Positions 59,466 through 64,000 of a stretch of 64,000 bases of DNA are shown one piece after another. This DNA is from Enterovibrio coralii (GTDB lineage: Bacteria > Pseudomonadota > Gammaproteobacteria > Enterobacterales > Vibrionaceae): positions 109,299 through 173,298 of the forward strand of contig NZ_LNTY01000017.1 of the NCBI RefSeq assembly GCF_001559595.1, read 5' to 3'. Made by a program: the position numbers and the translations under genes. Numbering within the stretch: the first letter of the stretch is position 1; every line of letters begins with the position of its first letter. The notes beneath the pieces are model-generated. The model did no database searches and was not told the origin of the DNA. It saw only the letters and a list, made by a program, of their open reading frames with translations.

Positions 59466-60473
59466 ATGCTAAAGACAGTGATTGTCGGGGCCAGTGGCTA
59501 CACCGGTGCCGAGCTGACCAAAATGGTCCACCTCCATCCAGAGCTTGAACTGAGCGGCTTGTATGTGTCTGAAAACAGTGCAGATGCTCTGACGCCAATC
59601 AGCGATCTCCACGGCACATTGAAAGGGTTGGTGGATTTGCCGCTTCAACCACTCAAAGACGTCGCAGCTGTGGCAAAAGGCGCAGACATTGTGCTGCTGG
59701 CAACCGCCCACGAAGTCAGCCACAACATCGCACCCACGTTTCTCGCAGAGGGCTGTAAGGTCTTCGACTTGTCGGGTGCATTCCGTGTTCAGTCTGACAG
59801 CTTCTACACCCACTACTACGGCTTTGCCCATCAATACGGCGAGTGGTTAGAAAAAGCCGTTTACGGCCTTGCTGAATGGAATGATGCCGCTATTGCTCAA
59901 GCAGACTTGGTCGCCGTTCCTGGATGCTATCCAACGGCTTCTCAATTGGCACTAAAACCCCTTGTCGATGCTGGTCTTTTGGATTTAAACCAGTGGCCTG
60001 TTATTAACGCCGTGAGCGGTGTATCAGGTGCTGGTCGCAAAGCGTCTATGATCAATAGCTTTTGCGAAGTCAGCCTTCATGCCTATGGTGTGTTTACCCA
60101 CCGTCACCAACCAGAGATCGCTGCGCACCTTGGCTGTGATGTGATTTTTACCCCACACCTTGGCAACTTCAAACGCGGCATTCTCGCCACCATCACTGCC
60201 AAGTTGGCAGATGGCGTAAGCGTTGAGCAAATCACAGAGGCGTTAACCACCGCCTATGCTGACAAACCTTTTGTTCGTCCACTGGGCGCAGGCCAAAGTG
60301 CCAAGTTGCAATCTGTGCAAAACACGGGCTTTTGCGACATTGGCTGGGCCGTGAAAGGTCAGCACATCATTCTGACGTCAGCTATCGACAACCTGCTGAA
60401 AGGCGCGGCGAGCCAAGCCATGCAGTGTGTGAATATTCGTTTCGGTTTCCCTGTATTAACTGCGATTGTGTAG
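59466..60473 (+). CDS. argC: N-acetyl-gamma-glutamyl-phosphate reductase
   Basis: NADPH enzyme, third step of arginine synthesis. 335 residues. Dinucleotide loop [19 protein letters not shown], catalytic cysteine in [31 protein letters not shown], and the C-terminal CVNIRFGFP. First structural gene of argC-argB-argG-argH. Divergent ppc lies upstream; argE, found between ppc and argC in many Vibrio, is absent. Confidence 0.97.
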   Translation: MLKTVIVGASGYTGAELTKMVHLHPELELSGLYVSENSADALTPISDLHGTLKGLVDLPLQPLKDVAAVAKGADIVLLATAHEVSHNIAPTFLAEGCKVFDLSGAFRVQSDSFYTHYYGFAHQYGEWLEKAVYGLAEWNDAAIAQADLVAVPGCYPTASQLALKPLVDAGLLDLNQWPVINAVSGVSGAGRKASMINSFCEVSLHAYGVFTHRHQPEIAAHLGCDVIFTPHLGNFKRGILATITAKLADGVSVEQITEALTTAYADKPFVRPLGAGQSAKLQSVQNTGFCDIGWAVKGQHIILTSAIDNLLKGAASQAMQCVNIRFGFPVLTAIV

Positions 60474-60483
60474 GAGTGCGTTC

Positions 60484-61263
60484 ATGAGTCTACGTCCTTT
60501 AGTCGTCAAGCTGGGTGGTGCAGCCCTTTCTTGCACAGAAACACTGGAAAAGCTTTTCAGCACCATCAGCCAATACAAAGAGTCTGCGCATCGCGATCTG
60601 GTGATTGTTCACGGCGGCGGCTACTTGGTGGACGACCTGATGAAAGCGCTGAACCTGAAAGTAGAGAAAAAGCAGGGTCTGCGTGTTACGCCGAAAGACC
60701 AAATCAACGTGGTGGCGGGTGCGCTGGCAGGTACAGCGAACAAGCTGCTACAAGGTGAAGCCATTAAAAGCGGTATCAATGCCATCGGCCTAAGCCTTGC
60801 TGACGGCGGCCTTTGCCAGATTGAACAACTCGACCCTGAGCTTGGCAATGTGGGCAAAGCGTCGCCGGGCAACTCTTCGGTACTGCAAGCCATTTTGGCA
60901 ACAGGCGCAGTGCCAATCATCAGCTCTATCGGTATCGATGGTGACGGTGAGTTGATGAACGTGAATGCAGACCAAGCCGCGGTCGCAGTGGCTGCCGCGC
61001 TGGATGCGGAGCTGGTGCTGCTGTCTGATGTCAGCGGCGTGCTAAACGGCAAAGGCAAGTTGATGCCAACGCTGGATGAGAAACTGGCCAACGAATTGAT
61101 TGAAAGCGGCGTGATCACTGACGGCATGATTGTCAAAGTGCGTGCGGCGTTTGATGCGGCGAAAGCCCTAGGAAGACCGATTGAAGTGGCAACGTGGCGC
61201 TACCCGGAAAAGCTGGCAGAGCTTTTCGGCGGCAGCAACATTGGCACACGTTTTACCGTTTAA
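60484..61263 (+). CDS. argB: Acetylglutamate kinase
   Basis: Phosphorylates N-acetylglutamate. 259 residues from the ATG at 60484, which has AGGAG eight bases upstream; the open frame starts at 60466 inside the argC end. [36 protein letters not shown], and [20 protein letters not shown] followed by [15 protein letters not shown] are kinase motifs. Lacks the N-terminal helix seen in arginine-inhibited forms, so feedback by arginine is not predicted. Confidence 0.95.
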   Translation: MSLRPLVVKLGGAALSCTETLEKLFSTISQYKESAHRDLVIVHGGGYLVDDLMKALNLKVEKKQGLRVTPKDQINVVAGALAGTANKLLQGEAIKSGINAIGLSLADGGLCQIEQLDPELGNVGKASPGNSSVLQAILATGAVPIISSIGIDGDGELMNVNADQAAVAVAAALDAELVLLSDVSGVLNGKGKLMPTLDEKLANELIESGVITDGMIVKVRAAFDAAKALGRPIEVATWRYPEKLAELFGGSNIGTRFTV

Positions 61264-61327
61264 ACCGAATTTTTAGTCGTTTACCGCCTGTACTGACCGT
61301 CAGAGCGGTTTAACAAGGAGAAGTGAC

Positions 61328-62539
61328 ATGAGCGATATCAAAAAGGTAGTACTTGCATACTCTGGCGGTCTGGATACGTCGGCGATCATTCCATGGCTGA
61401 AAGAAAACTATGACTGTGAAGTTGTGGCGTTTGTGGCAGATGTGGGTCAGGGCGAAGAAGAGCTGGTGGGCATCGAGGAAAAAGCGATCGCATCAGGTGC
61501 ATCAGCGTGTTACATCGCTGATCTGAAAGACGAGCTGGTTGCTGATTACATCTACCCAAGCCTGAAAACCGGTGCCGTGTACGAAGGCAAATACCTGTTG
61601 GGTACGTCAATGGCGCGTCCAATCATCGCAAAAGCACAAGTGGAGTGTGCACTGGAAGTCGGCGCAGACGCACTGTGTCACGGCTGTACCGGTAAAGGTA
61701 ACGACCAAATCCGTTTCGAAAGCGCATTCGCAGCACTGGCACCACAACTGAAAGTGATTGCACCTTGGCGTGAGTGGGACCTGCGTTCACGTGAAGCCCT
61801 GCTGGACTATCTGGCAGAGCGCAACATCCCATGTACGGCAAGCCTTGAGAAAATCTACAGCCGTGATGCAAATGCATGGCACATCTCAACCGAAGGCGGC
61901 GTACTGGAAGACACGTGGAATGCACCGAACGAACTTTGCTGGGTATGGACTGTTGACCCAGAGCAAGCACCGGATCAATCAGAAACCGTTTCTCTGCTTG
62001 TAGAAAAAGGGGAAGTGGTTGCCGTTGACGGCGAGCGCATGACGCCATACCAAGTATTGACCACGCTGAATGAAAAAGGCGCGCGTCACGGTGTTGGCCG
62101 TATCGATATCGTTGAAAACCGTCTGGTGGGTATGAAGTCTCGTGGCTGTTACGAAACTCCAGGGGGCACCATCATGATGGAAGCACTGCGCGGCGTTGAG
62201 CAGTTGGTGCTGGACAAAGATTGCTTTGAGTTCCGTGAAGAACTGGGCCTGAAAGCATCGCACCTTATCTATGATGGCCGTTGGTTCACACCACTGTGTA
62301 AATCGATTCTTGCGGCTGCGGACACAATCGCAGAAGCCGTTACCGGTGAAGTGGTAGTGAAACTGTACAAAGGACACGCTACAGTAGTGCAGAAGCGCTC
62401 GCTCAACAGCCTGTACTCAGAAGAGTTTGCTACCTTCGGTGAAGATGACGTGTATGACCACAGCCATGCTGGTGGCTTCATCCGCCTCTACTCGCTGTCG
62501 AGCCGTATTCGTGCGCTGAACGAGAAAAAACAAAAATAG
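61328..62539 (+). CDS. argG: Argininosuccinate synthase
   Basis: Condenses citrulline and aspartate with ATP. 403 residues. The PP-loop is [35 protein letters not shown] and [13 protein letters not shown] follow. AAGGAG lies before the ATG. It is 64 bases from argB, and 41 from argH. Confidence 0.97.
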   Translation: MSDIKKVVLAYSGGLDTSAIIPWLKENYDCEVVAFVADVGQGEEELVGIEEKAIASGASACYIADLKDELVADYIYPSLKTGAVYEGKYLLGTSMARPIIAKAQVECALEVGADALCHGCTGKGNDQIRFESAFAALAPQLKVIAPWREWDLRSREALLDYLAERNIPCTASLEKIYSRDANAWHISTEGGVLEDTWNAPNELCWVWTVDPEQAPDQSETVSLLVEKGEVVAVDGERMTPYQVLTTLNEKGARHGVGRIDIVENRLVGMKSRGCYETPGGTIMMEALRGVEQLVLDKDCFEFREELGLKASHLIYDGRWFTPLCKSILAAADTIAEAVTGEVVVKLYKGHATVVQKRSLNSLYSEEFATFGEDDVYDHSHAGGFIRLYSLSSRIRALNEKKQK

Positions 62540-62580
62540 ACAGCAGCTTGGAAGCAATAGAGTTTTAAGGAGAAGTACAT

Positions 62581-63972
62581 ATGGCGTTATGGGGCGGAAG
62601 GTTTAGTCAGGCAGCTGATACACGTTTTAAGCAGTTCAATGATTCGCTGCGTTTTGACTATCGCCTCGCGGAGCAGGACATCGTCGGTTCAATTGCATGG
62701 TCGAAGGCCCTGCGTTCTGTCGGTGTGCTGAGTGAGCAAGAGCAACAACGTTTGGAGCTTGCGCTCAACGAAATCAAGCTGGCTGTGATGGAAGATCCAG
62801 AGCAGATCCTGCGCTCCGATGCCGAAGACATTCATAGCTGGGTGGAGCAGCAACTGATCGCCAAAGTCGGCGATTTGGGTAAAAAGCTGCACACAGGCCG
62901 TTCGCGTAACGATCAGGTCGCGACGGACCTCAAGCTCTGGTGTCGTCAGCAAGGCCAACAACTTCTACTTGCACTCGACAAGCTGCAAAACCAGATGGTG
63001 CAGGTGGCGGCAGAAAACCAAACCACGGTGCTGCCAGGATACACCCACCTGCAACGCGCACAGCCAGTGACCTTTGCGCACTGGTGTCTGGCTTATGTAG
63101 AAATGTTTGAGCGTGATTACTCACGCTTGAGCGATGCATTAAATCGCCTTGATACCTGCCCGTTGGGCTCAGGTGCCTTGGCGGGAACCGCGTACCCGAT
63201 TGACCGTGAAGCCTTGGCGCACAGCTTGGGTTTCCGCCGCGCAACCCGTAACAGCTTGGATTCGGTGTCTGACCGTGACCATGTGATGGAGCTGATGTCT
63301 GTTGCATCCGTGTCCATGCTTCACCTTTCTCGTATGGCCGAAGATCTGATTTTCTACAACTCCGGTGAGTCCGGTTTTGTTGAGCTGGCAGATACCGTGA
63401 CTTCGGGTTCTTCTCTCATGCCGCAGAAGAAAAATCCCGATGCGCTAGAACTAATTCGTGGTAAGACTGGCCGTGTCTACGGTGCCATGTCTGCGATGAT
63501 GATGACGGTAAAAGCCCTTCCGCTTGCCTACAACAAGGACATGCAGGAAGACAAAGAAGGTCTGTTTGACGCGCTGGATACTTGGTTTGACTGTATCGAG
63601 ATGGCTGCGCTTTGTTTCGACGGCATCAAAATCAACAAAGAGCGTACGCTGGAAGCGGCAATGCAAGGCTACTCGAACGCGACTGAGCTGGCGGATTATC
63701 TGGTTGCCAAAGGCATTCCTTTCCGTGAAGCCCACCACATCGTCGGTGTGGCGGTTGTGGCCGCGATAGAAAAAGGCTGCGCGCTGGAAGAGATGTCGCT
63801 GGAAGAGATGAAGCAATTCTCTTCGGTGATTGATGAAGACGTGTACCCCATCCTGACGATTGAGTCGTGCCTTGAGAAGCGTTGTGCGCTGGGTGGCGTG
63901 GCACCGAATCAGGTGGAATATGCCATTAGTCAGGCTGAGAAGCGTTTGGAGAAACGTTACTCCCGCGTGTGA
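62581..63972 (+). CDS. argH: Argininosuccinate lyase (probably the N-terminal part of an ArgH(A) fusion)
   Basis: Splits argininosuccinate to arginine and fumarate. 463 residues: [37 protein letters not shown], the fumarase signature [20 protein letters not shown], and the C-terminal [20 protein letters not shown]. The stop at 63970 comes from a likely one-base loss: one extra C in TACTCCCGC gives [14 protein letters not shown], i.e. continuation into an acetyltransferase. In Vibrionaceae argH is often fused to an argA-like domain. Confidence 0.93.
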   Translation: MALWGGRFSQAADTRFKQFNDSLRFDYRLAEQDIVGSIAWSKALRSVGVLSEQEQQRLELALNEIKLAVMEDPEQILRSDAEDIHSWVEQQLIAKVGDLGKKLHTGRSRNDQVATDLKLWCRQQGQQLLLALDKLQNQMVQVAAENQTTVLPGYTHLQRAQPVTFAHWCLAYVEMFERDYSRLSDALNRLDTCPLGSGALAGTAYPIDREALAHSLGFRRATRNSLDSVSDRDHVMELMSVASVSMLHLSRMAEDLIFYNSGESGFVELADTVTSGSSLMPQKKNPDALELIRGKTGRVYGAMSAMMMTVKALPLAYNKDMQEDKEGLFDALDTWFDCIEMAALCFDGIKINKERTLEAAMQGYSNATELADYLVAKGIPFREAHHIVGVAVVAAIEKGCALEEMSLEEMKQFSSVIDEDVYPILTIESCLEKRCALGGVAPNQVEYAISQAEKRLEKRYSRV

Positions 63973-64000
63973 AAGTGCGCGGTGCACGTCTCACCGACCT
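63963..64000 (+). CDS. Start of an ArgA-like N-acetyltransferase segment, out of frame with argH
   Basis: One base before the argH frame, codons read [12 protein letters not shown] to the window end. VR.ARLTD is typical of the start of the N-acetylglutamate synthase domain in ArgH(A) fusions. Only 12 codons are visible. Confidence 0.5.

Overview
The window looks like a chromosomal segment of a marine gammaproteobacterium of the family Vibrionaceae, with base composition close to 50% G+C. The placement rests on an unmistakable AphA (the PadR-family virulence and quorum-sensing regulator), an argCBG-argH cluster whose argH runs into an ArgA-like segment, and a housekeeping gene order shared by Vibrionaceae and enterics. 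Grimontia, Enterovibrio or Salinivibrio are plausible genera, but the sequence alone does not decide.

Layout. 1-11.9 kb is envelope glycolipid biosynthesis: waaA (Kdo transferase), a three-gene gtr-type cassette, waaF, an AT-rich block (glycosyltransferase, O-antigen ligase WaaL, a GT9 heptosyltransferase-like gene and an orphan sugar-transfer-like gene), then lpxM and hldD. 12-22.5 kb carries a TetR regulator, kbl-tdh (threonine catabolism), yibQ-envC (septal wall splitting), gpmI, then yibN-secB-gpsA-cysE. 22.5-31.7 kb holds pfkA, fieF, the cpxP/cpxRA envelope-stress module with a tandem CpxR box array, a chemoreceptor, trmL, tpiA and a small CHMI-type isomerase. 32-36.3 kb has fpr beside a Cys-rich SufR-like regulator, then emrAB. 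36.4-47.8 kb has glpX, glpK, a candidate structured RNA, zapB, rraA, menA, hslVU with a sigma-32 promoter, ftsN, cytR and priA. 48-55.4 kb has rpmE with a folded leader, a short malic enzyme, and the methionine regulon (metJ, metBL, metF) with tandem Met boxes. 55.4-64 kb has aphA, ppc and the arginine cluster argC-argB-argG-argH(A).

Most notable signals: (1) a 15-codon open reading frame ending in five consecutive arginine codons and a stop, 87 bases upstream of argC and followed by a hairpin, which looks like a leader peptide for arginine-sensing attenuation on top of a pair of ARG-box-like operators; (2) three consecutive stem-loops ending in a strong terminator on the minus strand upstream of glpK, a candidate small RNA or attenuating leader; (3) a LuxR/HapR-type palindrome upstream of aphA.

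Sequence quality: at least twenty genes or gene ends are broken by frameshifts, and nearly every one is repaired by restoring one or two missing bases, usually in a short run of the same base. This pattern fits systematic sequencing or assembly deletions, not decay, so I annotate those genes as single interrupted coding regions. No tRNA, rRNA, CRISPR array, transposase or prophage gene was seen.
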